Shown one piece after another: positions 37,141-45,064 of a stretch of DNA of 64,000 bases (positions are counted from its first letter, which is position 1; every line of letters starts with the position of its first letter). Source of the DNA: DASRDU01 sp035560235. Its GTDB lineage: Bacteria; Acidobacteriota; Blastocatellia; RBC074. The notes below the pieces were generated by a model, which saw nothing but the letters and a program-made list of their open reading frames with translations, searched no databases and was not told where the DNA came from. The stretch spans positions 50,590 through 114,589 of the forward strand of contig DATMAG010000049.1 of the NCBI GenBank assembly GCA_035560235.1. Direction: 5' to 3'. A program made the translations under genes and the position numbers.

Positions 37141-37761
37141 ATGTCGGACGAAAAGGATGTGAAAAGCGATCTCAGCCGCCGTCAGGCTCTGAAAAACATC
37201 GCGTTCGGTGTCGGCGTGGGCGCCAGTCTGCCGATCCTCGGTCAGAGCGCGCTCGCCCGCGATGACGACGAACACGCGCACAAACACGGCAGCCCGGCCA
37301 GGACTGCCCAGGGCAAAACCGCGCCGAAATTTTTCAATCCCGCTCAGATGGCGCTGATCGCGACGATCTCCGAACATATTATCCCGACCGATGACCATTC
37401 GCCCGGCGCGATTGCGGCTGAAGTCCCGGCCTTCATTGATCTGATGATCAGCGAATCATCGGCTGAGACGAAGAAGCTGTGGACTGACGGACTCGCGGCG
37501 ATGGACAAGCTGAGTCAGCAGAAATATCAGAAGGATTACAACAGCGCCGCGAAGGATCAGCAGATCGCCATCCTGACCGAAATCAGCAAAAACGAAATGA
37601 AGCCCGCGACACTCGAAGAGAAATTCTTCCGGGCGATCAAGAACCTGACGATTGACGGTTATTACACTTCAGAGATCGGCATCAAACAGGAGCTGCAGTA
37701 CAAGGGCAACACCTACCTGAAGGAGTTCAAGGGCTGCACGCACCCTGAACATCAGCAGTAA
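37141..37761 (+). CDS. Gluconate 2-dehydrogenase subunit 3 family protein, twin-arginine exported
   Basis: The 206-residue product has S-R-R-Q-A-L-K-N-I as a twin-arginine signal, then a short Asp/His-rich stretch (D-D-D-E-H-A-H-K-H). The conserved family core starts at F-F-N-P-A-Q-M-A-L-I with E-H-I-I-P-T-D-D-H-S-P-G-A and ends in G-C-T-H-P-E. In known membrane-bound gluconate and related dehydrogenases this small subunit escorts a GMC flavoprotein through the Tat pathway, together with a cytochrome c subunit. No GMC gene is in the window; the nearest neighbour with a heme motif is the DinB fusion upstream. The partner is therefore unknown. Confidence 0.87.
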   Translation: MSDEKDVKSDLSRRQALKNIAFGVGVGASLPILGQSALARDDDEHAHKHGSPARTAQGKTAPKFFNPAQMALIATISEHIIPTDDHSPGAIAAEVPAFIDLMISESSAETKKLWTDGLAAMDKLSQQKYQKDYNSAAKDQQIAILTEISKNEMKPATLEEKFFRAIKNLTIDGYYTSEIGIKQELQYKGNTYLKEFKGCTHPEHQQ

Positions 37762-37791
37762 GCTCATTCAGCCTTATCGTGGCTGATCATT

Positions 37792-37826
37792 AACGGCTCG
37801 CGCTCACAGAAGCGCGAGCCGTTTGT
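37792..37826 (+). terminator. Intrinsic terminator after the subunit-3-like gene
   Basis: The stem AACGGCTCGCGC (37792-37803) pairs perfectly with GCGCGAGCCGTT (37812-37823) around an 8-base loop, followed by TGTCTCT. It starts about 30 bases after the stop codon. Confidence 0.8.
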
Positions 37827-37861
37827 CTCTGACAACCCAACCCCTGATCATTGAGACCCCC

Positions 37862-39679
37862 ATGGAAACGACCGAGCGCACCAGAGACATCTTTGAGCGA
37901 ATCGCGGCTTATCCCCAGCCTCCGCTCATTCCGCTGCCTGAACCCGGCGATCTGGAATCACTGAAAGAAGCGGGTATCAACACCGATTCAAGGCTGGCGC
38001 GGCTGATTCTGCAAACCACTGCTGCCGTGACCGGATTCAGCGCCTTTCAGAAACAGCTTCCCGAACGGCTCGAAGAAATTCTGCGACGAACAGATGTGCG
38101 TGGCGCCAATCTCTTCGCCCCGGTGATTGTGGCCACGCTGGCGCTCACCGACGATCCGCGCCATCCGACTCAGCTTCAGCGCGCGGCCACACTCATTCTC
38201 GGCGCACGCAGTCTTTACGCCGACCTCATCTCCGGCAGGCTGCCCCCCGATCAGCATCGCGGCCAGCCGCTCGAAATGGGGCAGTACCCCAATTTCTTCT
38301 CCACCTCGCTGATTGTCGAAAACAGAAAGGCGCGGCTCTTCAAGAGCGCCGCCACCTCGCACATCACAGTCATCGCCCGCGGACGATTCTTTTCGCTGAA
38401 AGTCTGGGACCAGGGCCGCGCCGTTTCGGTTGCGCAACTGACCCGTGCACTCGCCGGGATCCAGCAACTGACCCGGGCCGCGCCGCCCGGGAAGCACGGG
38501 CCGGGGCTGCTCACGAGCGCACAGCATCCGGCGCAGGTGCGCATCTTCACTCAGCTTGAACAGCACCCGGTTAATCGTGAATCGCTGCTCGCGCTGCGCC
38601 ATAGTTTTCTGACGCTCTGCCTCGATTCCGATACCGCTCCGGCGTCAGCCGCCGAAGCTGCCCGTTTCGCACAAAGCGCGAACCAGAGCAATCGCTGGCA
38701 TCATTCCAGTCTGCAACTTGTGGTCTTCGGCAATGCGCGAGCCTGCGTGCTGTGCAACTTCAACGCGTGGCTTGACGGCAATACCATGATGCGGGGCGCG
38801 GCTGAAATTCAGCGCCGCGCCATCGCCTTGCCACTCGAGAATGCGGCTGAGCAGAGCGGCGACGAACTCGCCCAGCCTGTTGAACTCAGATGGCAGATCA
38901 ATCCGGCCTTCTTCGCGCAGGCGCAGCGCGATTTGCAGTCAGTACACGTTGAGGAGCAGGCGACTTTTGAAATCAGCGGAATCGGACGCAGCTTTTTTAC
39001 CGCGCACCAGACCCCGGCGGTCCCGGCCTTTGTCGCGGCGCTCGCGCTTGCGGCCAGGCGGCTTGGCGGCGCGCCAGGCAAAGTCACACAGTTTCTGACT
39101 CTGACAAAGTATCGGTGCATGGATGTCACCAGGGTCATGGTGACTACGCCCGAAGTGGAACGGTTTGTCGAAGCTGCTGACCGGGGCCGGGCCGGGCACG
39201 CAGAAGCGCGGCCCCTGTTGTATGCGGCCATCAGATCCCAGGAAGAAAAATGCCGCCGGGCGCGTCAGAAGCTTTCAATCCAGCACCTGCGTGTCCTCTT
39301 TATTCAGTCCAGAAACACTCCCCTGCGACGGCTCGGTGCAATGCTGGGCACGATTCTGATGCGGCGGCTGCTCGCCCTGTTCGGTCTGAGTGACGCTGAT
39401 GAGACTGAGATTCTGATTTCCCACCCGGAAATCTATCCTGAAGTTCCAGTCGTCGGGCGCCCCGGCATCAGGCTGCCCTATGTCAGTCAGTTCGGACTGC
39501 ATTACCAGATTCTGGAAGACCGGATCGTCATCACGCTGATGCCGGGCGTGAAATGTCGGGTTTCCAATCAGCAGTTCATCGCGGAACTTGAAGGCAGCCT
39601 GAAGGAGATTCAGGCGCTCATCAGCGGCACAGATCAGGCTGCGCCAGCCATTGCGCAAACCTCAGATCATCCAGTGTGA
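37862..39679 (+). CDS. Choline/carnitine O-acyltransferase family protein with a degenerate active site
   Basis: The start is called at ATG 37862 because a TTG at 37823 lies in the terminator. The 605 residues span the whole family fold. The N-terminal Pro motif is Y-P-Q-P-P-L-I-P-L-P. H-I-T-V-I-A-R-G-R-F-F-S-L is near residue 167, and S-F-L-T-L-C-L-D near 248. N-R-W (277-279) then L-Q-L-V-V match the conserved N-R-W...Q-F-I-V. Animal enzymes have Y-E-H-(A/S) next; here the segment is C-N-F-N-A-W-L-D-G, so Phe300 or Asn301 replaces the catalytic His. The family transfers acyl groups between CoA and carnitine or choline, so this may be inactive or altered. Its last 59 bases overlap the converging HIT-like gene. 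Confidence 0.78.
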   Translation: METTERTRDIFERIAAYPQPPLIPLPEPGDLESLKEAGINTDSRLARLILQTTAAVTGFSAFQKQLPERLEEILRRTDVRGANLFAPVIVATLALTDDPRHPTQLQRAATLILGARSLYADLISGRLPPDQHRGQPLEMGQYPNFFSTSLIVENRKARLFKSAATSHITVIARGRFFSLKVWDQGRAVSVAQLTRALAGIQQLTRAAPPGKHGPGLLTSAQHPAQVRIFTQLEQHPVNRESLLALRHSFLTLCLDSDTAPASAAEAARFAQSANQSNRWHHSSLQLVVFGNARACVLCNFNAWLDGNTMMRGAAEIQRRAIALPLENAAEQSGDELAQPVELRWQINPAFFAQAQRDLQSVHVEEQATFEISGIGRSFFTAHQTPAVPAFVAALALAARRLGGAPGKVTQFLTLTKYRCMDVTRVMVTTPEVERFVEAADRGRAGHAEARPLLYAAIRSQEEKCRRARQKLSIQHLRVLFIQSRNTPLRRLGAMLGTILMRRLLALFGLSDADETEILISHPEIYPEVPVVGRPGIRLPYVSQFGLHYQILEDRIVITLMPGVKCRVSNQQFIAELEGSLKEIQALISGTDQAAPAIAQTSDHPV

Positions 39680-40628
39680 CCTCTGCATAAATCTGCTCAA
39701 GATCATCTGCCGTCAGGCGCGCAAAGTGTGCGGCTTCAGGAACGACCACGACTCCGGCGAGATCAATTCCCGCCGGGCTGATCGTCAGCCTTGCTTCATC
39801 CCCGGCAAAATAGCGCGCCGGACGATGTCGGCTGCGCGGAAAGAAACAGACAGTCCACGCTGCGCCGTCGTGTCTGATGACCAGATTGAGCAGCGGTTCA
39901 GACGCCGCCTGCGTGACTGCGGCCAGCCGCTCAGTCACACGCGCAAACCATTCGGCCAGAGCCTGCCGGTCGCTGCTGCGTGCAATCAGAACATTCAGCC
40001 GATAGCCGGGAAGAGTGAAAACTTCAGGCTTCGAGTCAGCCGCCACGAAGCGCCGCTCGCGCTTTTCAGCATCAGCGAAGATCGGCAGCCAGCGGCTCTC
40101 GCACGCCTGAAAATGCAGGTGATCGGGCGCGGAAGCTCCGCACGCCGGGCCGTTGTACAGCGCAAAGTAATCCGGCCCCAGCGCGGCGGCCACGTCGAGC
40201 AGCGCGTCGAAGTTTCCGGCAATCTGCTGCGGCGTGTGTTCCCGATGCGCGATGACCAGATGATTCGGCAGCACCGGAAACGGATTGCACAGAATCACGA
40301 AATCGCTCCCGAACGCAATTCCCTTCTCTTCCGGCGGCAGATTGTCCGGACAGAGAAAACAGGGCCGTCGGCTGATCGAAGCCGCATCCACCTTCGCCGC
40401 TGTGCTGACGATGCGCGCCGGATTGAACTGCGCGACGACCGGCGAACCCTTGATTTCAAAGTGTCTGACTTCAACCTGAGCGAGCGCAGCCACTGCCTCA
40501 CGCAGCAGCGGCCAGGTCGCCCGCTGCTGTGTAATCAGCGCCGACACAAACACAGTCAGATCAGTTGAAGCCTGCGCCAGAAATGGCCTGAGTTCCTTGT
40601 CAGTGACGATTCGTGATTCCCACTTCAT
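39621..40628 (-). CDS. HIT-superfamily phosphorylase/nucleotidyltransferase-like protein (DUF4922-like)
   Basis: A 335-residue cytosolic protein. A Cys pair C-F-L-C-P-D near residue 91 is followed by F-V-I-L-C-N-P-F-P-V-L-P-N-H-L-V-I and then the histidine-triad-type active site D-H-L-H-F-Q near residue 168. This arrangement is shared by GalT, ATP adenylyltransferase and GDP-hexose phosphorylase branches, which use the middle His as nucleophile on a nucleotide phosphate. I cannot choose the substrate. The 3' end overlaps the acyltransferase-like gene in antisense for 59 bases. Upstream is the palindrome at 40644. Confidence 0.8.
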   Translation of the reverse strand: MKWESRIVTDKELRPFLAQASTDLTVFVSALITQQRATWPLLREAVAALAQVEVRHFEIKGSPVVAQFNPARIVSTAAKVDAASISRRPCFLCPDNLPPEEKGIAFGSDFVILCNPFPVLPNHLVIAHREHTPQQIAGNFDALLDVAAALGPDYFALYNGPACGASAPDHLHFQACESRWLPIFADAEKRERRFVAADSKPEVFTLPGYRLNVLIARSSDRQALAEWFARVTERLAAVTQAASEPLLNLVIRHDGAAWTVCFFPRSRHRPARYFAGDEARLTISPAGIDLAGVVVVPEAAHFARLTADDLEQIYAEVTLDDLRFAQWLAQPDLCR

Positions 40629-40643
40629 AGCCTGAAAAACTGA

Positions 40644-40739
40644 AATAGCCGCGAATAAACACGAATCATCACCAATAGACAGCCAGCTTTGTTGCTCAGT
40701 TTTTATTCGTGCGGATTCGTGTTCATTCGCGGCTGAAAT
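40644..40739. repeat. Palindrome of the CACGAAT family
   Basis: The arms 40644-40677 and 40702-40739 pair well over about 25 outer bases (GCCGCGAAT, ACACGAATC words). The right arm touches the stop codon of the GT2 gene; the left arm lies 16 bases before the HIT-like gene start. The gap is filled entirely. Confidence 0.88.
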
Positions 40740-42083
40740 CTATTTCGCGTTGCGCCGCTGTCGCGCTCTGATCTCCTGCGTGCGCAGCCAGTCCTTGTAA
40801 TAATCGTAGCGGTTCATCGTCGCCAGCGGCAGCGCGCTGTCGCTGTTGCCTCCCCAGCGGCGGCAGAGATAGACCGAATCGTAGATTCGCCCGATTTCAT
40901 AGTCGCGGCTGAGACGCAGCGCAATGGCGTAATCCTCGCCGTAACTCGTGTTCGGCAGTCCGTACTCGCGCAGCACAGTTACATCGAAGGCGCGCGGCGC
41001 GCCAAGGCCGTTGATTCTGAGCGCATTGTTGCGCCCGTTTTCGCGCGTCCATTCGCGGTGATCAATCAGGCCTGGCGGCAGTTCATTCAACTCAAAATCA
41101 ACCAGCGTATATGAACCGATGACGAGCGCATAACCGCCCTGATCGAACTCAGCGATGATTCGCGCCAGCGTCTGCTCATTCTGATAAATGTCATCAGAAT
41201 CAAGCTGCACAGCATAACGCCCGCAGTGCGATGAAAAGACAGCCTCGTTCCAGCAGCCGCCGATGCCGAGATCAGTGCGCGCCGGAATCAGATGCACCAG
41301 ACGCGAATCTGCAGCCGCCAGTTCCCTGAGCGCGTCAGTTGTGCCGTCCGTCGAATGGTTGTCAACGACAATCACATTGAAGTCGAATCCGGCCTGCTGC
41401 GAGAGCGCGCTGCGCACCGCGTCGGCAATGGTTCTGACGCGATTGCGCACGGGGATGATAACGCTCGCTCTGACCGGAAACCGCGCGGCTGTGGCGGGAA
41501 CGGCGGTGAACTGCGGTTCCAGATACGCGCCGATGCGCTTCAGGTGGTCAGTCGCGAGTCGTTCCATTTCGATCTGGTAATCGCGCTGGCGCGGGTCAAC
41601 GTAATCAAACTGCTTTTCGCCAGTCGCGCGCGTGTCGGTCACCGAGCGCGTGTAAAGCGGTTCCGGCACGCGCACCACCGGCGCGGCCAGCGAAAGCTTC
41701 AGCCGCAGGTCGTACCAGCCGCCGTATTTCACATCCTCGGGAATCCTGCCGTCGCGCACGAGCGACTGCTGTGCAGCTCGCCGCGAGACGAGGACGAGCG
41801 AACCGAAATCGAAGGTGTCGCGGATGCTGCCCGCCTGGTAATCAATCAGCGGATGATCGCTGATCTCGTCCCCCTGGCGATCACGAAAATCGGCGTACAC
41901 GATTCCCGCGCCCGCATCATCGGCAACCTGCACCATTCGCGCGAGCGAACGCTCGCTGTAATCAATGACGCCACCCGGAAGCTGCAACAACAGATAATCG
42001 GTCGCCAGCGACTCAATCGTTTCCTGAAGGACGCGGCCTGAAAAGAAGGCTTCACGCGGTGAAGCGATAGTAATTCTGTTCAT
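40740..42083 (-). CDS. Glycosyltransferase family 2 protein with an extra N-terminal partial GT-A segment
   Basis: The C-terminal domain (from about residue 207) is a standard GT-A fold: S-V-I-I-P-V-R-N-R, V-V-D-N-H-S-T-D-G-T-T-D and the metal-binding Q-L-D-S-D-D. The first about 200 residues also look like GT2 sequence (Y-L-L-L-Q-L-P-G-G, I-V-Y-A-D-F-R, F-D-F-G-S-L-V-L-V-S-R, Y-D-L-R-L-K-L) but lack the nucleotide-binding start. Only the second domain looks catalytic. Donor and acceptor are unknown. The start overlaps the stop of the DUF1460 gene as ATGA, so the two form an operon. Confidence 0.85.
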   Translation of the reverse strand: MNRITIASPREAFFSGRVLQETIESLATDYLLLQLPGGVIDYSERSLARMVQVADDAGAGIVYADFRDRQGDEISDHPLIDYQAGSIRDTFDFGSLVLVSRRAAQQSLVRDGRIPEDVKYGGWYDLRLKLSLAAPVVRVPEPLYTRSVTDTRATGEKQFDYVDPRQRDYQIEMERLATDHLKRIGAYLEPQFTAVPATAARFPVRASVIIPVRNRVRTIADAVRSALSQQAGFDFNVIVVDNHSTDGTTDALRELAAADSRLVHLIPARTDLGIGGCWNEAVFSSHCGRYAVQLDSDDIYQNEQTLARIIAEFDQGGYALVIGSYTLVDFELNELPPGLIDHREWTRENGRNNALRINGLGAPRAFDVTVLREYGLPNTSYGEDYAIALRLSRDYEIGRIYDSVYLCRRWGGNSDSALPLATMNRYDYYKDWLRTQEIRARQRRNAK

Positions 42084-42943
42084 TCGTTCTGATCCCTGCT
42101 TAATTCCGGATTGCTCACTTCAATCAGCGCCGGTTCATAGCGCCGCCGCTGTTTGTATTTCTCCCGCTCGCGCGGGCGCATGACGATGAAGCCCGACATG
42201 CGATTGGCTTTGACGAATTCCTTCAGGTCCTGCTCAACGACGCCGCCCTGACTTTTCGCCGCGTGGCGCAGCAGCAGGCGTTTGCCTTCACGAAAGATGA
42301 GGCCGGTGTGAAAGACATCCAGCCCTCGGCGCGTCGAAACGAAAAAGATCAGATCGCCATCCTGCAGCAGCGGGCTGATGTGGCTGAGCTTTTTTTTCGG
42401 GAAGTAGGCGAAGCTGACGATGCGTGGCGGCAGGCCGGGGATGAGGTCAAGCGACTTTCTTTTGATGACTGAATCCGGGCCGCGCGTGATGTCGGTCAGA
42501 AAGCCGCGCCGGAGGTTATGCCGCGCCCAGTCAACGGTGTAATGATGCCGCTTGCGCCAGGCGACCTCACCATACACGTATCTGATCTCGCGCAGCAGTT
42601 CGGGAAACTCGGCAGCGCTGCCCGCGAGCGAGAGCGCCAGCACTGATTCCATGAAAGTCACACAGTCGAAACCCGCGAGCGTCGTCACCAGTCTCTCAGG
42701 TTCAGTGGGCGAACCAATGAGCGGACTGACCAGATAAGGCGCGCCGAGCAGCCGCCCGGAGATGGCTTTCATGCGCTGACCGATGGAAGTCTGCGCGGCA
42801 GCCTGCCGGAGAAGTTGCTGAGCGAGTTTTTTATCCGAAATCTGAGTGCCGGGTTGCGCTGGTAGCAATGTTTCCTCGTCGAATTCAGGTTCACACGCCG
42901 GGCTGCGGCAGGAAACAGTCATCAGTGATTCAACGAGCGGCAT
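42080..42943 (-). CDS. DUF1460 family protein (NlpC/P60-like amidase fold)
   Basis: The ATG at 42943 is preferred to a TTG nine codons upstream. Key residues of the papain-like fold are visible: the nucleophile Cys in G-F-D-C-V-T-F-M-E near residue 93 and the His in V-F-H-T-G-L-I-F near residue 215, with G-D-L-I-F-F-V between. DUF1460 members are predicted N-acetylmuramoyl-L-alanine amidase-like or cell-wall peptide hydrolases. No convincing signal peptide, but Cys12 and Cys17 near the start could hint at a lipoprotein if the start is elsewhere. The downstream glycosyltransferase is translationally coupled, suggesting a cell-envelope task. Confidence 0.85.
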   Translation of the reverse strand: MPLVESLMTVSCRSPACEPEFDEETLLPAQPGTQISDKKLAQQLLRQAAAQTSIGQRMKAISGRLLGAPYLVSPLIGSPTEPERLVTTLAGFDCVTFMESVLALSLAGSAAEFPELLREIRYVYGEVAWRKRHHYTVDWARHNLRRGFLTDITRGPDSVIKRKSLDLIPGLPPRIVSFAYFPKKKLSHISPLLQDGDLIFFVSTRRGLDVFHTGLIFREGKRLLLRHAAKSQGGVVEQDLKEFVKANRMSGFIVMRPREREKYKQRRRYEPALIEVSNPELSRDQNE

Positions 42944-43034
42944 TTTCGCTGATCGCACTGCCAGCGGCAAGCGAAAGATTGTCCGGAGGCGACTGCCTGA
43001 TTCAGCGCGGACTGTGCCTGGCGACAGTGCGCGC

Positions 43035-43409
43035 TCACTGAACCTGAAGACTTCCGGTCGCTCTGACGACGGTCTGCTGAAGCGCTTCTGAAATCAGCTG
43101 ATTTTCGACGAAGGACCTGATCCGGTATCTGTCATCTCTGGCCAGATCGGTAAATTCGACACCCACGCCCCGGCCCGCTTCGACGCTGCACACGATGACA
43201 TGACAGGTGATGAATTCGTCATGACCGGTGAGTCTGAAGCGCAAAGTGAGCGTGCTTTTGAGGGGATACTGCCGACTGGTTCTAATGAAAGCCCCGCCCG
43301 CGCCGAGAATCGTGAGGCGTTCGTCCTTGCGGGTAAAAATACCATCGTTGCCGATCCATACTTCGATCGCCGCTGAGGCTCGCAGATAACGTCGTCTGTC
43401 CTGTGTCAT
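43035..43409 (-). CDS. PilZ domain protein
   Basis: A 124-residue single-domain protein. The c-di-GMP-binding motifs are R-R-R-Y-L-R (RxxxR) at residues 5-10 and a second motif at L-G-A-G-G-A-F-I, where the usual form is D-x-S-x-x-G; the Asp/Ser positions here read Leu/Ala, so nucleotide binding may be weak. The barrel continues with L-R-F-R-L and G-V-G-V-E-F. Such proteins act as cytoplasmic c-di-GMP receptors or envelope regulators. It lies downstream of nothing obvious on its strand and is not clearly in an operon. Confidence 0.8.
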   Translation of the reverse strand: MTQDRRRYLRASAAIEVWIGNDGIFTRKDERLTILGAGGAFIRTSRQYPLKSTLTLRFRLTGHDEFITCHVIVCSVEAGRGVGVEFTDLARDDRYRIRSFVENQLISEALQQTVVRATGSLQVQ

Positions 43410-43686
43410 AACTTTCTGCCGGTTGTGCCGGAATATTATTCTGGTCTGCTGTCGTCAATAAATCCGTAATGAAGCTGCTGCCCGCTGCCCTGACTTTCGG
43501 TCAGTTCGCCGGGCGCGTCATCTTTATAAGGCTGACCGGTTACATTCCACCGACCAATCTGTGATGAATCGTTGACATTTCCCCGGAGCTGTAACCACAG
43601 GTCAGCAAAATGACCGCGCTTCTTCCCTCGGAGATAATCCGGGCCGGTGTTGCGCCTGGCCCAGGCCTTTCAGTAAAGTCAGTCCG

Positions 43687-44283
43687 ATGAATTCAGAACT
43701 CAGTGACTTTCATTCAATCTGTTTTCAGCTCAGACAGCGTGCCCTGCCTGCCGAGCCTTTGCAGATCGAACCCGAACGCATTCGCCAGGCGGCAGTGACG
43801 CTGCTGCTGCGCGAAGCAGCGGAAGCGGCTGAACTGATGATCATCAAGCGCGCCGAACATCCGGGCGATCCCTGGTCGGGGCATCTGGCTCTGCCCGGCG
43901 GTCGCGCCGACACCACAGACGCTCACCTCATCGCTACTGCGGCGCGGGAAACCCTGGAAGAAGTCGGGATCAGTCTGAGCCTCGAAGAGAGTTTCATCGG
44001 CAGGCTTGCCACCCTCGCGCCGCGCAATCCGCAACTGCCGCAGATCGAAATCACTCCGCTGATCGCGCTCGCGCCGCCGGAGATCAGCCTGCAACTGAGC
44101 GAAGAGGTGGCCGAAGCCTTCTGGATACCTGTCCGTCAGTTGAAGGAAACTGGCCTCTCAGCCGTCTATCACTGGCAGCTCGGTGACCTGACGCTTAAAC
44201 GCCCCGCCTACCCGTCGCCACATGGCCCGATCTGGGGCATCACCGAACGCATCCTGACTGAATTCCTCGCGCTCCTCGACTGA
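43687..44283 (+). CDS. Nudix hydrolase, CoA-pyrophosphatase (NudL) type
   Basis: A 198-residue protein with the Nudix box at residues 71-95: G-G-R-A-D-T-T-D-A-H-L then A-R-E-T-L-E-E-V-G-I. The first conserved Glu is Asp (D78), as is normal in the CoA branch. The CoA-specific NuCoA region precedes it as H-P-G-D-P-W-S-G-H-L-A-L-P-G-G. The expected reaction is hydrolysis of CoA or acyl-CoA to 3'-phospho-AMP and (acyl-)phosphopantetheine. Cytosolic. It ends 55 bases before the remains of a sulfatase gene on the opposite strand. Confidence 0.9.
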   Translation: MNSELSDFHSICFQLRQRALPAEPLQIEPERIRQAAVTLLLREAAEAAELMIIKRAEHPGDPWSGHLALPGGRADTTDAHLIATAARETLEEVGISLSLEESFIGRLATLAPRNPQLPQIEITPLIALAPPEISLQLSEEVAEAFWIPVRQLKETGLSAVYHWQLGDLTLKRPAYPSPHGPIWGITERILTEFLALLD

Positions 44284-44313
44284 CTCATTGACCGTAACAA
44301 CGAGCCAGAGTTG

Positions 44314-44340
44314 CCACGAATGAACACGAATCTTCACGAG
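44314..44340. repeat. Half-copy of the CACGAAT palindrome
   Basis: A single arm with GCCACGAATGAACACGAAT and no complementary partner nearby. It lies directly beside the 3' end of the sulfatase pseudogene. Confidence 0.6.
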
Positions 44341-44725
44341 TGAGTTGTGACGGACGCGTCTTCGCCGACAAGCTGCAATCCCGGGTTTACTGGCTGTGGG
44401 AAGTCAATGCGGAGTTACGGCTCAGTGCTGATTCAGTTGCTGAATGCCCATCCGCGATGACGTGCAGACCGGCGAGACTGAATAAAAGTTCGTCAGCCGC
44501 AAACCTTCCGCAGCCATACGATCAGGATTGGGCGTCCTGATCGCCTTTGCGCCATACAGCCCGGATCGCCCCGGCCTGTATCATCAGCATAAATGAATCA
44601 GCATAAATGAAGATAATGTTCGGCTGACGCGCCGCTGAAGTCGTCGCGCCGTGCAGGCTGAAACTCAGCAGACAGCGCAGCATCAGCGCGAAGCTGAAGA
44701 AATAACGTCGGGAACGATTGTTCAT
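44338..44725 (-). pseudogene. Sulfatase gene remnant (frameshifted and internally deleted)
   Basis: From ATG 44725 the frame encodes a signal peptide (M-N-N-R-S-R-R-Y-F-F...) and R-Q-P-N-I-I-F-I-Y-A-D, the start of a type I sulfatase. A 14-bp tandem duplication at 44586-44613 then shifts the frame. Without it the reading continues D-D-T-G-R-G-D. One further base is missing near 44556-44562, after which a shifted frame reads Y-G-A-K-A-I-R-T-P-N and R-M-A-A-E-G-L-R-L-T-N-F-Y-S-V-S, and C-T-S-S-R with the catalytic Cys codon at 44464-44466. It stops at 44422. A short tail to 44338 reads like an unrelated or C-terminal piece. About 400 residues of a normal sulfatase are missing. Confidence 0.85.
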
Positions 44726-44759
44726 AGCCTCTGCAGTCCCTGAAGGCAGCTCGTTATTC

Positions 44760-45050
44760 ACGAATGGAACGCGGATGAAACTGATGCCGCTGATCGGGGC
44801 AGACTGATCTGTTTTGATCTGTCGCGTCCGTTTGATCCGTATTCCATTCCATCCCTGCACAAATGGAATACGGATGAAACTGATGGCACAGATCAGCACG
44901 GATTGATCTGTGATAATCCGCAGCATCCGTTCCATCCGCATTCCATTCTGACAGGCCGGAACAGAACACGGATGAAACGGGTGCGACAGATCAAAAACGG
45001 ATCAATTTGTCTCAATCAGCAGCATCAGTCTCATCCGCGTTCCATTCCGG
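44760..45050. repeat. Tandem array of three GGATGAAAC-family palindromes
   Basis: Three units, about 44760-44858, 44870-44946 and 44957-45050, each with a left arm of the type GGAA(C/T)NCGGATGAAAC and a right arm ending in ATTCCATT or its variants. Arms within each unit pair imperfectly. Units are 70-100 bases with differing interiors, so this is not a simple tandem duplication. They lie between the sulfatase remnant and the M20 peptidase gene. Confidence 0.88.
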
Positions 45051-45064
45051 CAATCAAACGTCGT

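Noticed and set aside
36098..37761. A complete gluconate 2-dehydrogenase operon
   Set aside because: Only the small subunit-like gene and a heme/DinB fusion are present; no GMC flavoprotein is found in the window.
44522..44969. Short proteins suggested by open frames over the repeat array
   Set aside because: Their sequences come from the palindromes; the only coding signal nearby is the sulfatase remnant on the minus strand.
44760..45050. Possible CRISPR array
   Set aside because: Units are palindromic, unequal in length and sequence, with no uniform repeat-spacer rhythm and no cas gene nearby.
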